Source: Actinophytocola xinjiangensis (GTDB lineage Bacteria > Actinomycetota > Actinomycetes > Mycobacteriales > Pseudonocardiaceae). Taken from it: DNA of 64,000 nucleotides. The translations under genes and the position numbers were made by a program. The DNA is taken from the NCBI RefSeq assembly GCF_001921215.1, contig NZ_MSIF01000007.1, forward strand, positions 1-64,000, read 5' to 3'. The notes beneath the pieces were generated by a model. It saw only the letters and a program-made list of their open reading frames with translations, was not told the origin of the DNA and did no database searches. Shown one piece after another: positions 37,206-46,567 of the stretch (its first letter is position 1; each line of letters begins with the position of its first letter).

Positions 37206-37742
37206 TCAGCAGCCGCCGCAGTTGTAGTAGGTGACGTCCCAGTGGTTGCTCTCCAGGAAGTAGATGTTCCCGGAGCCGGACTGCCACTTGTTACCGCCGA
37301 TGGCGGCGAAGTTGCCTCGGATGTAGTTGCTGATGCAGCTGTTGAGGCCGAAGTCGAGCTTGTAGCCGTTCCAGTGGCTGTAGGTGCCGCTGGCGTGGCC
37401 GGTCTCGGTGCCGCCGGTGACGTTGAGCCCGCAGCCGCTGGCGGACCTCAGTGTCTGGGCGCCCTGGATGGTCGCCAGGTTGACCTGCGTGAACGACGTG
37501 CAGGTCGGGTTGTTGCGGTCGCTGCACCCGCCGCTGGAGGACCAGGTGATGCCCGATGACCGGAGCCTGGCCGTCGCGTCGGCGTGGCTGAGCTTGGTCA
37601 CCATGACCTCGACCTGGCCGCTCGGTCGGTCGAACACCGGGTCCTGTTCGGACACCGACGCCGCGGCGGACGCGGTCCCGACCAGCAGCGCGGTCGCGGC
37701 GGAGGCCGCGAGGACCAGCGCCCGGACTAGCATTCTGCGCAT
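37206..37742 (-). CDS. secreted M15-like zinc peptidase
   Basis: A 178-residue exported protein. Residues 1-28 are a Sec signal peptide with an Ala-rich cleavage site. The mature part carries H123-x-x-G-x-x-x-D130 (SHWNGYKLD) and E164-x-x-H167 (ESNHWDV). This is the spacing of zinc ligands and general base in D-Ala-D-Ala or L-Ala-D-Glu peptidases of the M15 group. Several cysteines suggest disulfides. It may trim peptidoglycan. GGAGAG precedes the ATG. The first Ser of the usual SxHxxG motif is shifted by one residue, so activity is likely but not certain. Confidence 0.7.
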   Translation of the reverse strand: MRRMLVRALVLAASAATALLVGTASAAASVSEQDPVFDRPSGQVEVMVTKLSHADATARLRSSGITWSSSGGCSDRNNPTCTSFTQVNLATIQGAQTLRSASGCGLNVTGGTETGHASGTYSHWNGYKLDFGLNSCISNYIRGNFAAIGGNKWQSGSGNIYFLESNHWDVTYYNCGGC

Positions 37743-37936
37743 TTCGATCTCTCCGTCCACGGACGGCGGACCACACCCCCGACGAGCAGGCGCCGCCGGC
37801 GAGCGCGGCTCGCCGACCGTTCGTAGGAACTGAGTGAAAGAAAGCGGCCCTCGGCGGCCGGGGCGGTAGCGGGTGGCACGCAGGGGACTCCCGCCACGGC
37901 CGGCAAGAACGCCTCCGCGAACGAATGTAGCCGTGG

Positions 37937-39430
37937 TTAACCAGATGTCATAGTCTGCTCGGGGAAATTTTCCAACTGCTTTTTCCCAGCATTGCCACGG
38001 TTCTCCACGACGGCCAGGACCAGCGCCACCAGGATCAACACGACCGAGCCGACCAGTGCCACGGCCAGCCCGGCGGAGAAGTTGCCGTCGGTGGCGCCGA
38101 TCGTGGCGTAGAACATCGCCGCCAGCACAGCCGTGCCGACCGCCGTGCCCATCCGCTGCCCGGTCTGCAACACCCCGCTCGCCACCCCCGACATGCCCGG
38201 CGGCACACAGGACAGCGTGATCGTCGTGTTCGGCGAGATCACCGCGCCGCCGCCGAGCCCCGCGACCAGCAGCGGCAACACCAGAGCCGCCATCAGATGG
38301 TCGGCGTCCACCACCAGCGTCAGCACGCCGGTCACCGCGATCCCGATCGCGATCATGACCAGCCCGGTGATCGTCACCAGCCGCCCCCACTGCGACACCA
38401 GCCGCCCGGCGATCCACGCCGACACCGCCGACCCGAGCGCGAACGGGGTCACCGCCAACCCGGACTCCAGCGGCGAGAACCCCAGCCCCGTCTGGAAGTA
38501 GACCGCGAACACCAGGAAGATCCCGGCGAACCCGCAGAAGTAGACCGACGAGATCGCGATCCCCGCCGGATACCCGCGCGCGGCGAACAACCGCATGTCC
38601 AGCAGCGGGGCGTGCCCGGCGGCGACCCGCCGGCGCTCCCAGCGCAGGAACCCGTACCCGAGCGGGACCGCCAGGACGAACAGCCACCAGTAGCGGGCCA
38701 ACCCACCGGAGTCGGACTGGACGACCGGGAACATGACGGCCAGGACCGTCAGGCCGAGCAGGACCATGCCGGTGACGTCGATGTCCGAACGGACCGAGCG
38801 GGCCGGGGTGGTCGGCACGAAGAAGTACGCGAGGACCAGCGTCAACGCGCCGAAGGGCAGGTTCACCAGGAAGACCCAACGCCAGCCGTCCGGGTCACCG
38901 AACAGGTCGAGGATCAGACCTCCGATGACAGGACCGACGGCCGTCGACACGCCGATGGTGGCGCCGAGCAGGCCGAACGCCCGGCCGCGTTCCGGGCCGC
39001 GGAACAGGTCCTGGATCAGCCCGCCGTTCTGCGGAGTCACCAGCCCCGCGACCAGGCCTTGCAGAAGCCGAGCGACGACCAGCAGGGTCAGCGTGGGGGC
39101 CAGCCCGGCGAAAACGCTGGTCAGCACGAACCCGGTCAGGGCGAACAGATACATCCGCCGGCGCCCGAACGCGTCCCCGAGCCGCCCGCCGGCGACGAGA
39201 ACCAGGCCGAGCGTGAGCGGGTAGCCGGAGACGACCCACTGGACGCCACTGGCGGTGGCGTCCAGGCTCTTCTGGATGGCGGGAACGGCGACGGTGACGA
39301 CACTGACGTCGAGAAGGATCATGAAGCCGCCGGCGAGGGTGACGATCAGCGCCCGCCAGCGGCGGGGGTCTTCGCCGGGTGGGTAGACCTCGGACGTCTG
39401 GGGTGCCTCTGGGGATGATCTCGTCGCCAC
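37937..39430 (-). CDS. DHA2-family MFS drug efflux transporter
   Basis: A 497-residue protein with about 14 membrane helices. LDVSVVTVAVPAIQ in helix 1 and GGRLGDAFGRRRMYL in the loop after helix 2 are typical of EmrB/QacA-type pumps. It likely exports hydrophobic drugs or a secondary metabolite using proton motive force. The GTG at 39430 is preceded by TAGACA at 6 nt. No regulator gene is adjacent. The C-terminus ends in a short charged tail. Confidence 0.9.
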   Translation of the reverse strand: MATRSSPEAPQTSEVYPPGEDPRRWRALIVTLAGGFMILLDVSVVTVAVPAIQKSLDATASGVQWVVSGYPLTLGLVLVAGGRLGDAFGRRRMYLFALTGFVLTSVFAGLAPTLTLLVVARLLQGLVAGLVTPQNGGLIQDLFRGPERGRAFGLLGATIGVSTAVGPVIGGLILDLFGDPDGWRWVFLVNLPFGALTLVLAYFFVPTTPARSVRSDIDVTGMVLLGLTVLAVMFPVVQSDSGGLARYWWLFVLAVPLGYGFLRWERRRVAAGHAPLLDMRLFAARGYPAGIAISSVYFCGFAGIFLVFAVYFQTGLGFSPLESGLAVTPFALGSAVSAWIAGRLVSQWGRLVTITGLVMIAIGIAVTGVLTLVVDADHLMAALVLPLLVAGLGGGAVISPNTTITLSCVPPGMSGVASGVLQTGQRMGTAVGTAVLAAMFYATIGATDGNFSAGLAVALVGSVVLILVALVLAVVENRGNAGKKQLENFPEQTMTSG

Positions 39431-39523
39431 ACTCTGTGTCTACCCACATCGGGGGCCGTGTACCACTGGCGTTGTGCTTTCCCTGGGGTCGTGGGGTGGG
39501 TTCGGGATTGGCGGGCCCGTGTC

Positions 39524-41551
39524 TCAGAGGGTGATCTGTGCTCGTTGGGCGAGACTGTCCAGGTCGCTGACCATGATGTCCAGGTCGCTCACCGTCCACA
39601 GTTCGGCGCCGATGATCAGGGCTCGTCTGGGGGGTGGGGCTCCCGCGCCGTAGCGGGAGTCCGTGTGTTGGACGACGCCTACCTCGTCCAGGCGGTCGCC
39701 GGAGCGTTTGAGGACGAGCATTCCCGCGCCGTCGGGGCCCACCGTCACCGGAAGGATGATCAGGCCCTTGTCCTCCCAGTAGAGGAACGCGTGGGGATCG
39801 TTCTCCACCTCGGAGTAGGCCTCGGGGAGGTGGAACTGTCCCACCCGGGACGCACTGTCGGCCGAGGTGTCGAACAGGGACACCTGGAGGCCGGTCGCCA
39901 CTCCGTCGGAGGTCGCTTCCTGGCCCACTCCCAGCAGCCGGTCCCTACCCAGCGGGTGGAGGTAGGCGGAGTAGCCGGTGATCTTCAGCTCTCCGGTCAC
40001 CTTCGGCGCGGACGGATCGGACAGGTCCACTGTGTACAGTGGGTCGGTTTCCCGGAAGGTCACCACGTAGGCGATGTCCCCGGTGTACCGCACCGAGTAG
40101 ATCCGTTCCCCCTCACCGAGTCCGTCCACCCGGCCGCGCAGCATGAGGTCCTCGCCCTGACGGGTCAGCACGGTCACCATGCTGCGGAGGCGTTGTGCCG
40201 TCGAACCTCCGGCGGAGGCCACTGTGGTCGCTATCCGCAGGTTGCCCTCATGCTCGGACAACGAGTACTGGTTCAGCAGAGTCCCTTCCACCCCGCCGGA
40301 CGCGACGTGCACCGGCTTGCCCGCACCGGAGATGTCGAACTGGTACACCTCGGTGCGTTGTTCGCCCGCCGGCAGCGGGCGAACGTCGGGGGCAAAGTTG
40401 TTGCCGGTCACCCCGTGTTCCACGTGGTCGTCGGCCACGTACAGGCTCGTCCCCGTCCCGTACACGGTGTCGCCGTCGGCGGCGATGCTGATCGGATCGC
40501 CGGTGGTCAGGTCGCGTTGGAGATCGACCGTCAGCACCGTCAGCAGGGACGCCCCGGTGTAGCGCCGGGGGTGGCTGACCGCCTCGCATTCGACCAGTTG
40601 GCCGTCGCTGCGGGCGTTGCCGGATTCCAGGGTGTAGCGGGGCAGCCAGTCGGCGATGCCGGAGTTCTCGACGACCTCCCGGTTGCGTTCGGTCGCGCTC
40701 TCGGTGACCCCGTCGCCCTGGGGGTGGCGGAACTTCAGGTTCGGGGTGGAGCGCATCACGACCCTGGCCACCGAGCCGATCTGACGCGCGTCGATGTAGT
40801 AGCCGTCGATCTGCAACGATCCCAGGATCTCGCCGGCGCCCGTCAGGTCCACCAGCACCAGCCGCGAACCGTTGGCCACCGGGTCGATCGGCTTGTCGCT
40901 GGGCACCATCCGCTCGCCCCGGTACGCCTGGGCGTCACCACCGGTCATCACCAGGGCCCGGTCGCCGTCGAGCAGGAGCTGGCTGGCGTAGCCGCCGCCG
41001 GGGACGGTCAGCTTCGCGGTGCGTTGGCGTGACGCCACGTCCACCACGCTGAGCTGGCCGTTGGCCACCGTGACGACCCGGCGGCCGTCGGTCTTCACCA
41101 GGTCCGGCTCGTCCACACCCGACTCGTGGACGTTGGTGCCGGAGTGTTCCTTGGCGGCCCCGCCGGACGCCTCGCCGGACGCCCCGTCGGAGGTGGCGGC
41201 CTTGCCGGGCGCGGACTGGGCGCGCGCCCCGGGGGCGGCCCCGGCGCTGTCGGCCGACCCGTCGGACTCGGCGTCGGCCCGGTCCTCGACGACGAGGTCC
41301 CGGTCCCCGCCGGTCAAACCGTACGGTCCGACATGCGGCAGCGCGGCCGCCTTCAACTCGTCGAGTGCCGACTCACAGGTGTCATAGGAGACCAGCGTGA
41401 TCGGACCGTCGGCGGGCTGCCCGATGATGGTGGGTTCGTCCTCGCCGGACAGCCCGACGACCACCGCCGTGCCGGCCACGCCGACCCCCAACCCCACCAC
41501 TGCCGCGCCGACGACCGCGATCCGCGGCCATCTCGGTAAATCCGTCCTCAT
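39524..41551 (-). CDS. membrane-anchored beta-propeller protein
   Basis: A 675-residue protein. Residues about 11-35 form one membrane anchor or uncleaved signal. An Ala, Ser and Asp linker (about residues 95-135) follows, then a large beta-propeller domain of the PF09826 type, with SGVDEPDLVKTDGRRVVTV at its start and repeated blades. Function is unknown; extracellular location is inferred. Its ATG overlaps the start codon of the divergent kinase-like gene. Confidence 0.8.
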   Translation of the reverse strand: MRTDLPRWPRIAVVGAAVVGLGVGVAGTAVVVGLSGEDEPTIIGQPADGPITLVSYDTCESALDELKAAALPHVGPYGLTGGDRDLVVEDRADAESDGSADSAGAAPGARAQSAPGKAATSDGASGEASGGAAKEHSGTNVHESGVDEPDLVKTDGRRVVTVANGQLSVVDVASRQRTAKLTVPGGGYASQLLLDGDRALVMTGGDAQAYRGERMVPSDKPIDPVANGSRLVLVDLTGAGEILGSLQIDGYYIDARQIGSVARVVMRSTPNLKFRHPQGDGVTESATERNREVVENSGIADWLPRYTLESGNARSDGQLVECEAVSHPRRYTGASLLTVLTVDLQRDLTTGDPISIAADGDTVYGTGTSLYVADDHVEHGVTGNNFAPDVRPLPAGEQRTEVYQFDISGAGKPVHVASGGVEGTLLNQYSLSEHEGNLRIATTVASAGGSTAQRLRSMVTVLTRQGEDLMLRGRVDGLGEGERIYSVRYTGDIAYVVTFRETDPLYTVDLSDPSAPKVTGELKITGYSAYLHPLGRDRLLGVGQEATSDGVATGLQVSLFDTSADSASRVGQFHLPEAYSEVENDPHAFLYWEDKGLIILPVTVGPDGAGMLVLKRSGDRLDEVGVVQHTDSRYGAGAPPPRRALIIGAELWTVSDLDIMVSDLDSLAQRAQITL

Positions 41552-42242
41552 GGACCCTGGACGGAGCGGTGGAACGATTCGGTTGCCCGGTTCGGCGAGA
41601 AACCTTGGAAAATGGCTGGTCGAGGAGTTGACTGCGGAGATGCGTCAACTCATGACCGCGGAAGTGGCCGACGCCATCGTCGAGTTACCGGCCGCACGGT
41701 TCCACCGGGTGGCGGTCGACGGGGTGCTCGGCGCGGGAATGGTTCACTTCGCAGACGAGCTCGCCGCTGAGCTCAGCGGGCGCGGCACCCCCGTGGTGCG
41801 GGCGTCGGTCGACGGTTTCCACAATCCGGCGCGGACGCGACACCGTCGCGGCCGGGACTCGCCGGAGGGGTTCTACCGGGACTCCTTCGACTATGGACGG
41901 TTCATCCGGCTTCTCCTCGACCCGTTCGGGCCGGAGGGGTCGGGCAGTTACGTGCAGCAGGTCTACGACGCGCGCCGGGAACGCGAGGTGCGTCGTCCGC
42001 CGGCACTGGCCGAACCGGGAACGGTGTTGGTCGTCGACGGGATCTTCCTGCACCGGGACGAGCTGGTGCGGTTCTGGGACTACACCGTGTGGTTGGAGTC
42101 GGGCGGCTCCCTACCCACCGACCATGGCCGGCGGGTGGCCGAAGGACAACGGCTCTACCAGCACGAGTGCGACCCGCGTACCCGCGCGGGCACGGTGATC
42201 GGCGACCGGGAACCCCGGACGCCGCCGATCGCGATCGGCTAG
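41550..42242 (+). CDS. uridine kinase-like protein with broken P-loop
   Basis: A 230-residue protein of the actinobacterial uridine/phosphoribulokinase group. VAVDGV, GTVLVVDGIFLHRDEL and RLYQHECDPRTRAGTVI are recognisable. The Walker A region reads GVLGAGMV at residues 58-65, with Met in place of the catalytic Lys. The lid region after DYTVWLE is about 20 residues shorter than usual. Phosphotransfer is therefore doubtful. The start may be the ATG at 41550 or at 41640; neither has a good ribosome site. It overlaps the convergent DUF4342 gene by 4 bp. Confidence 0.75.
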   Translation: MDPGRSGGTIRLPGSARNLGKWLVEELTAEMRQLMTAEVADAIVELPAARFHRVAVDGVLGAGMVHFADELAAELSGRGTPVVRASVDGFHNPARTRHRRGRDSPEGFYRDSFDYGRFIRLLLDPFGPEGSGSYVQQVYDARREREVRRPPALAEPGTVLVVDGIFLHRDELVRFWDYTVWLESGGSLPTDHGRRVAEGQRLYQHECDPRTRAGTVIGDREPRTPPIAIG

Positions 42243-42514
42243 CCCTCTCCGGCCTCACTGTCCTTTGTGGATGGTGAGGCCGGTTCGCGCTCCACGTCGA
42301 TCGACCAGCCGCCGGCCAGCCCCAGCGCCGCGCCGGCCACCGTGATCATCGGCGCCACCACCACCGCCACCAGCCCGACGACGACCGGCAGGTTGAGCAC
42401 CGTCCGGCCCTTGTCGTTGCGCACCACGATCCGGCGGACGTTGCCCTCGCGGATCAGCTGTTCGATCTTGTCGGCGAGCGAGCGCGCGCCGTTCCCCTCA
42501 GCTTCCCTGGTCAC
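42239..42514 (-). CDS. DUF4342-family protein
   Basis: A 91-residue protein. It begins with a helical LADKIEQLIREGNVRRIVVRND segment that is typical of the family, followed by one hydrophobic segment VVVGLVAVVVAPMITVAGAALG and an acidic tail. Role unknown; probably an inner-membrane or membrane-associated protein. The GTG follows TACCGT (42527-42522) by 7 nt, so it is probably leaderless. Confidence 0.8.
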   Translation of the reverse strand: MTREAEGNGARSLADKIEQLIREGNVRRIVVRNDKGRTVLNLPVVVGLVAVVVAPMITVAGAALGLAGGWSIDVEREPASPSTKDSEAGEG

Positions 42515-42554
42515 CCGATGAACGGTAGTCCCCTCCCGGCGCCCCGGGACAGGG

Positions 42555-44039
42555 TCAGCCGAGGTCGGCGGCGTGCTGTTCGGCGGCCAGGAAGTGGGCG
42601 ATGTCGGCGGTGGCCGGGTAGAGGTCCCGGTACCGGCGGTAGAACTCGTCGTAGCGCGCCGACGGGGTGGGCCGGACGGTTCGGCTTGGCGGGTTCCAGG
42701 CCTCGACGTCGACCGACGCGCCGGTGGCGGTCGCGGCCAGCAGGGCGTCGCCGAGGCAGGCGCCGACGGTTTCGGTGGGGAGCTGTTGGGGGTGGCCGGT
42801 GACGTCGGTGACGATCTGGGTCCACAGGCCGCCCTGGGTTCCGCCGCCGACGGCGACCAGCCGGCCGGGGGTGCCCCCGGCCTCCCGCATGACCTCCAGG
42901 TTGTGGCGTACGCCGTAGGCGATGCCTTCCAGAGCCGCCCGGTACAGGTCGGCCCGGCCGTGGGTGAGGGTCAGGCCGGCGACGACACCGCGCGCCGACG
43001 GGTCGAAGATCGGGGTGCGTTCGCCGGCGAAGTAGGGCAGGAGCAACAGGCCACGGCTGCCAGGGGGGACCTGTTCGGCCTCCGCGACCAACGTCTCGAA
43101 GTCGGCGCCGGTGAGGCGGCGCAGCCAGTCGGTGACCGAGCCGGAGGTGGCCATGCCGGCGGCCAGCGAAAGCGTCGCGGGGTACACGCCGCTGGTGGTC
43201 CACAGCGCGGGGTGCGGGTTGGCCTCGCTCAGGACCTGGATGAGGAACATCGTCGTCCCGTACATGACCATCACGTCGCCCGGTTCGCGGACGCCGACGC
43301 TGGTCGCCTCCGCCCAGGCGTCGACGGTGCCGGCGGTGACCGGCAGGCCCGCCGGGAGGCCGGTCACGGCAGCCGCCTCGGGGGTGATGGTGCCGACCAC
43401 GTCCGTGGGCCAGGCCAGCTCGGGCAGGCGGAGGCCGGGGGCGGTGATCTCGGCCCAGTCCGTTGCCCAGTCGAGACGGTTCTGGTCGTACATCGGGTCG
43501 CACTGGCTGGCCGAGTGGTGGTCGAGCACGTACCGGCCGGTGAGGCGGTGGACGAGGTAGGAGCTGGCCATCAGCAGCAGCTCCGTGCGTTCCCAGACGT
43601 CGGGTTCGTGGCGGGCCAGCCAGCGCAGTTTCGGGCCGACGGCCTGGCTGGACAGCGGCGTGCCGCCCCGGCGCAGGATCTGCTCGGCGCCCAGTTCGGC
43701 GGTCAGCTCGGCGATCTCGGCGGTGGCGCGGGTGTCGACGCCGTAGAGGATCGCCGGGCGCAGCGGGCGACCGGCGGCGTCGGCCGGCAGCAGGCAGGGG
43801 CCGATGCCGCTGACCGCGAGCCCGGCGAGACGGCCGTCGGCCGCGCCGGCCAGTTCCCTGGCGATGGCCAGGAAGTCGGCCCACCACACGGTGTCGGCGT
43901 CGTGCTCGGCCCAGCCGGGGTGCGGGGTCGCGGTGCGGTGCTCACGGGTGGCCCTGGCCAGGACCTGTCCCCCGGCGGTGACCAGGACGCCCTTGGAGCT
44001 GGACGTGCCGATGTCGATGCCGAGGTACTGGTCAGCCAC
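42555..44039 (-). CDS. FGGY-family pentulose kinase (xylulokinase-like)
   Basis: A 494-residue sugar kinase. The N-terminal YLGIDIGTSSSKGVLV binds phosphate and GTVDAWAEATSVG starts the second FGGY domain, with MYGTTMFLI and VGGGTQGGLWTQIV further on. The likely substrate is a ketopentose made by the adjacent isomerase, such as ribulose or xylulose; this is inferred from context. Its GTG start overlaps the isomerase stop by 8 bp. It lacks its own promoter and should follow the LacI-controlled promoter upstream of the isomerase. Confidence 0.88.
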   Translation of the reverse strand: MADQYLGIDIGTSSSKGVLVTAGGQVLARATREHRTATPHPGWAEHDADTVWWADFLAIARELAGAADGRLAGLAVSGIGPCLLPADAAGRPLRPAILYGVDTRATAEIAELTAELGAEQILRRGGTPLSSQAVGPKLRWLARHEPDVWERTELLLMASSYLVHRLTGRYVLDHHSASQCDPMYDQNRLDWATDWAEITAPGLRLPELAWPTDVVGTITPEAAAVTGLPAGLPVTAGTVDAWAEATSVGVREPGDVMVMYGTTMFLIQVLSEANPHPALWTTSGVYPATLSLAAGMATSGSVTDWLRRLTGADFETLVAEAEQVPPGSRGLLLLPYFAGERTPIFDPSARGVVAGLTLTHGRADLYRAALEGIAYGVRHNLEVMREAGGTPGRLVAVGGGTQGGLWTQIVTDVTGHPQQLPTETVGACLGDALLAATATGASVDVEAWNPPSRTVRPTPSARYDEFYRRYRDLYPATADIAHFLAAEQHAADLG

Positions 44040-45444
44040 GGGTGAACTCGTCCAGCCTGATGTCGAGCAGCTCGCACACCGCGCGCAACTCGGCCCGCCG
44101 GTCGCCGGGGACGGCGTGGATGTGGTTGGCGCCGAAGCGGGACAGGAACACCTCGGCGGGGGCGTCGAGGCGGGCGAAGGCGTGCGGCCACTCGGGAGTT
44201 GACATCGCCATCAGGGTCTCAGTCGTTGCCGCGTCGTAATTTTCGAACTCCCCCAGCATGAGTTGCAGACGGTAGTTGCCGTCGTGGCGGGTCAGTCGAG
44301 CAAGTGTCATTTCTCCGGGGGCGGCGACGTGGTGGACGGACGCGCCACCGGCCGGGAAGAAGAACACCTCCGGGTAGAGGTGCACCTTCGCGAGGTTCTC
44401 GGCGGGGTCGTCGCTGCGGGCGGCGTACCAGGTGGCGTGCTGGCCGGAGTTGCACAGGTCCCAGATGTCGCGGTCACCGTGGTAGTGGCGGACGTCGGCG
44501 AACAGCACCGGCGTGCCGGTCAGGTGCTTGAGGATCTGCATGGTCAGCGCGCCGTCCATGTCGGCCTCGGTGGCGCAGACGTGCGGTTCCTTGGGGCCGT
44601 TCCAGTCGTAGGGGTCGTTGAGGAACGCCTCGGCGACGTCCATCGTCGCGAAGTACTGGGTCAGCTCGGGCTGGCCCTTGATGCCGGTGAAGTCCAGGTT
44701 CCACTCGTCGATCAGCTCGCGCATCGCCAGGTAGGAGCCGATCTGGCGTTCGAGGAGTTCCTCGGTGAGCTTGTCGCCGTCGTAGTGCACGGTCGCGTGC
44801 CGCTCCAGCCACTGCCGCGCGCGGACCTTCTCCTTGGGGTCGGCCGCCTCGGCGCGACGGACGATCTCCCACTGGTCGATCTCCTCGACGTCGACGCCGA
44901 AGGTCCGCTGCCACTGGTCGGCGTTGGCGACGGCGGTGTACATGCCCATCGGGCGGCCGCCGATCCGGCCGAAGGTCTGACCGCGCAGCGACGTCACGGC
45001 GCTGGCGGCGGCCGCCAGGACGCCGATGCGGGTGATCAACGCCGAGTCATCGGGATCGCCCCACAGACGGGTGTGCGTTCGCCCGATCTGGTCAAGTGCG
45101 CCGCCGGCGGCGAGCATGCCGACCATGCCCGGCTGGACCGGGTCGGTGTTGGCGACCAGCACCAGCGGTCCGGTGAGCTGGCCGGCGGCGAGCATGGTGA
45201 AGTGCGGGAAGGCCCAGACGCAGTAGTGCAGGACGGTCAGGTCGACCCCCTCGGCCTGGACCTGCCGGGCCAGCGAGCCGGCGAGGGTGTTCGAGGTGAC
45301 GGCCTCACCGGCGCGGACGACCTGGTGGCCGGCGGCCTGGAGGGCGGCGACGAGCCGGTCCTCGTTGCCCCGGATGAACTCGGCGATGCCGCCGTGGACG
45401 TAGTCGCGCCCGTCCGAGATGTTGATCACGCCGATGCGGGCCAC
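44032..45444 (-). CDS. L-arabinose/L-fucose isomerase-family protein
   Basis: A 470-residue aldose-ketose isomerase. The N-terminal fucose/arabinose isomerase fold shows in GVINISDGRDYVHGG; metal and substrate residues probably lie in CATEADMDGALTMQIL and VHHVAAPGEMTLARL. GGAGG lies 7 nt before the GTG. It is the first gene of an isomerase-kinase operon, driven by a TTGACA promoter with a LacI-type operator at the transcription start. The sugar is not certain; L-arabinose is plausible. No epimerase gene is nearby. Confidence 0.85.
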   Translation of the reverse strand: MARIGVINISDGRDYVHGGIAEFIRGNEDRLVAALQAAGHQVVRAGEAVTSNTLAGSLARQVQAEGVDLTVLHYCVWAFPHFTMLAAGQLTGPLVLVANTDPVQPGMVGMLAAGGALDQIGRTHTRLWGDPDDSALITRIGVLAAAASAVTSLRGQTFGRIGGRPMGMYTAVANADQWQRTFGVDVEEIDQWEIVRRAEAADPKEKVRARQWLERHATVHYDGDKLTEELLERQIGSYLAMRELIDEWNLDFTGIKGQPELTQYFATMDVAEAFLNDPYDWNGPKEPHVCATEADMDGALTMQILKHLTGTPVLFADVRHYHGDRDIWDLCNSGQHATWYAARSDDPAENLAKVHLYPEVFFFPAGGASVHHVAAPGEMTLARLTRHDGNYRLQLMLGEFENYDAATTETLMAMSTPEWPHAFARLDAPAEVFLSRFGANHIHAVPGDRRAELRAVCELLDIRLDEFTRG

Positions 45445-45464
45445 GAGCGGTCCTCCCTGCGGTG

Positions 45465-45512
45465 GAGTAATCGTTTACTCAGAAACTATTCCGAGCCTTC
45501 CGGCGGTGTCAA
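45465..45512 (-). promoter_or_regulatory. promoter and LacI operator of the isomerase-kinase operon
   Basis: On the minus strand a perfect -35 TTGACA (45512-45507), an 18-bp spacer and TAGTTT (45488-45483) form the promoter. GAGTAATCGTTTACTC at 45465-45480 is an inverted repeat with the central CG of LacI-family operators and lies over the expected transcription start. The divergent lacI-type gene begins 46 bp away. Confidence 0.8.
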
Positions 45513-45557
45513 TAGGGCCAGGTAGGGTCTGCGTCCGAGGGCGGAAAGCGAGGCCAG

Positions 45558-46550
45558 GTGGCAACGATCAGTGACGTGGCGGCGATGGCCGGCGTCTCGA
45601 CCGCGACCGTGTCCAGGGCGCTGAACGGCAAGTCCACAGTGGATCCGGAGCTGGTCGCCAGGGTGCTCGCGGCGGCCAAGGAACTTGGCTACCAGCCCAA
45701 CGGCCCGGCGAGGAACCTGCGCCGCCAGGAGGCCGCCGTCCTGGCGCTGATCATCAGCGATGTGGAGAACCCGTTCTTCACGGCGATCGCGCGGGGCGTG
45801 GAGGACGTCGCGCACACCGTCGGTTACTCGGTGGTGCTGTGCAACGCGGACGAGAACGCGGACAAGGAACGCCGGTACGTCGACGTCGCGATCCAGGAAC
45901 GGGTGGCCGGCGTGATCATGTCGCCGACACCGGACGTGCGCAACGCCGACCTGCTGATCAACCGGAACACGCCGCTGGTGGCCGTGGACCGCCCGCTCCC
46001 CGACCGCCTGGTCGACACGGTCCTGGTCGACACCCGACTGGCGGCACGGCAGGCCACCGAGCACCTGCTGGCCAAGGGGTACACCCGGATCGGCTGCGTC
46101 ACCGGCCCGTCCGGCGTCCGCACGGCCGACGACCGGCTCTCCGGCTACCGCGACGCACTCCGGGCGGCCGGGGTGCGGACCAGCCCGAGGTTGGTCCGGC
46201 GCACGGAGTTCCGGGCGGCCGGGGCCAGGAAGGCGGCGGCGGAGTTGCTGGCGCACTCGTCGCCGGATGCCCTGCTGGTGGCCAACAGCGCGATGGCCAC
46301 GGGGGTTCTCGCGGCGTTGGGGGAAGCCGGGCGGCGGCCGGGGCGGGAGGTGGGGGTGGTCGCGTTCGATGACGTCGCGTGGGCGGAGTTGATCGATCCT
46401 CCTCTGACGGTGGTCGCCCAACCGGCTTATGAGATGGGGACAGTGGCGGCACAGCTGCTGCTGGCCAGGATCGCCGACAACGGGAGGGCGGCGACCACCA
46501 CGACCCTGGCCGCTCGGCTCATCGAGCGTGGAAGTTCTCATCGGGGTTGA
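45558..46550 (+). CDS. LacI-family transcriptional regulator
   Basis: A 330-residue repressor. The N-terminal HTH TISDVAAMAGVSTATVSRALNG is followed by the hinge helix GPARNLRRQEA and a periplasmic-binding-protein-like sugar-sensing domain with ALIISDVENPFFTAIARGVED. It lies between the isomerase-kinase operon and the ABC importer. Near-identical operators precede both, so it probably represses both until the sugar appears. The GTG has a weak GAGG before it. A TAGGGT -10 lies at 45523-45528. Confidence 0.93.
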   Translation: MATISDVAAMAGVSTATVSRALNGKSTVDPELVARVLAAAKELGYQPNGPARNLRRQEAAVLALIISDVENPFFTAIARGVEDVAHTVGYSVVLCNADENADKERRYVDVAIQERVAGVIMSPTPDVRNADLLINRNTPLVAVDRPLPDRLVDTVLVDTRLAARQATEHLLAKGYTRIGCVTGPSGVRTADDRLSGYRDALRAAGVRTSPRLVRRTEFRAAGARKAAAELLAHSSPDALLVANSAMATGVLAALGEAGRRPGREVGVVAFDDVAWAELIDPPLTVVAQPAYEMGTVAAQLLLARIADNGRAATTTTLAARLIERGSSHRG

Positions 46551-46567
46551 GCGTGGTGGGTGGCGGG

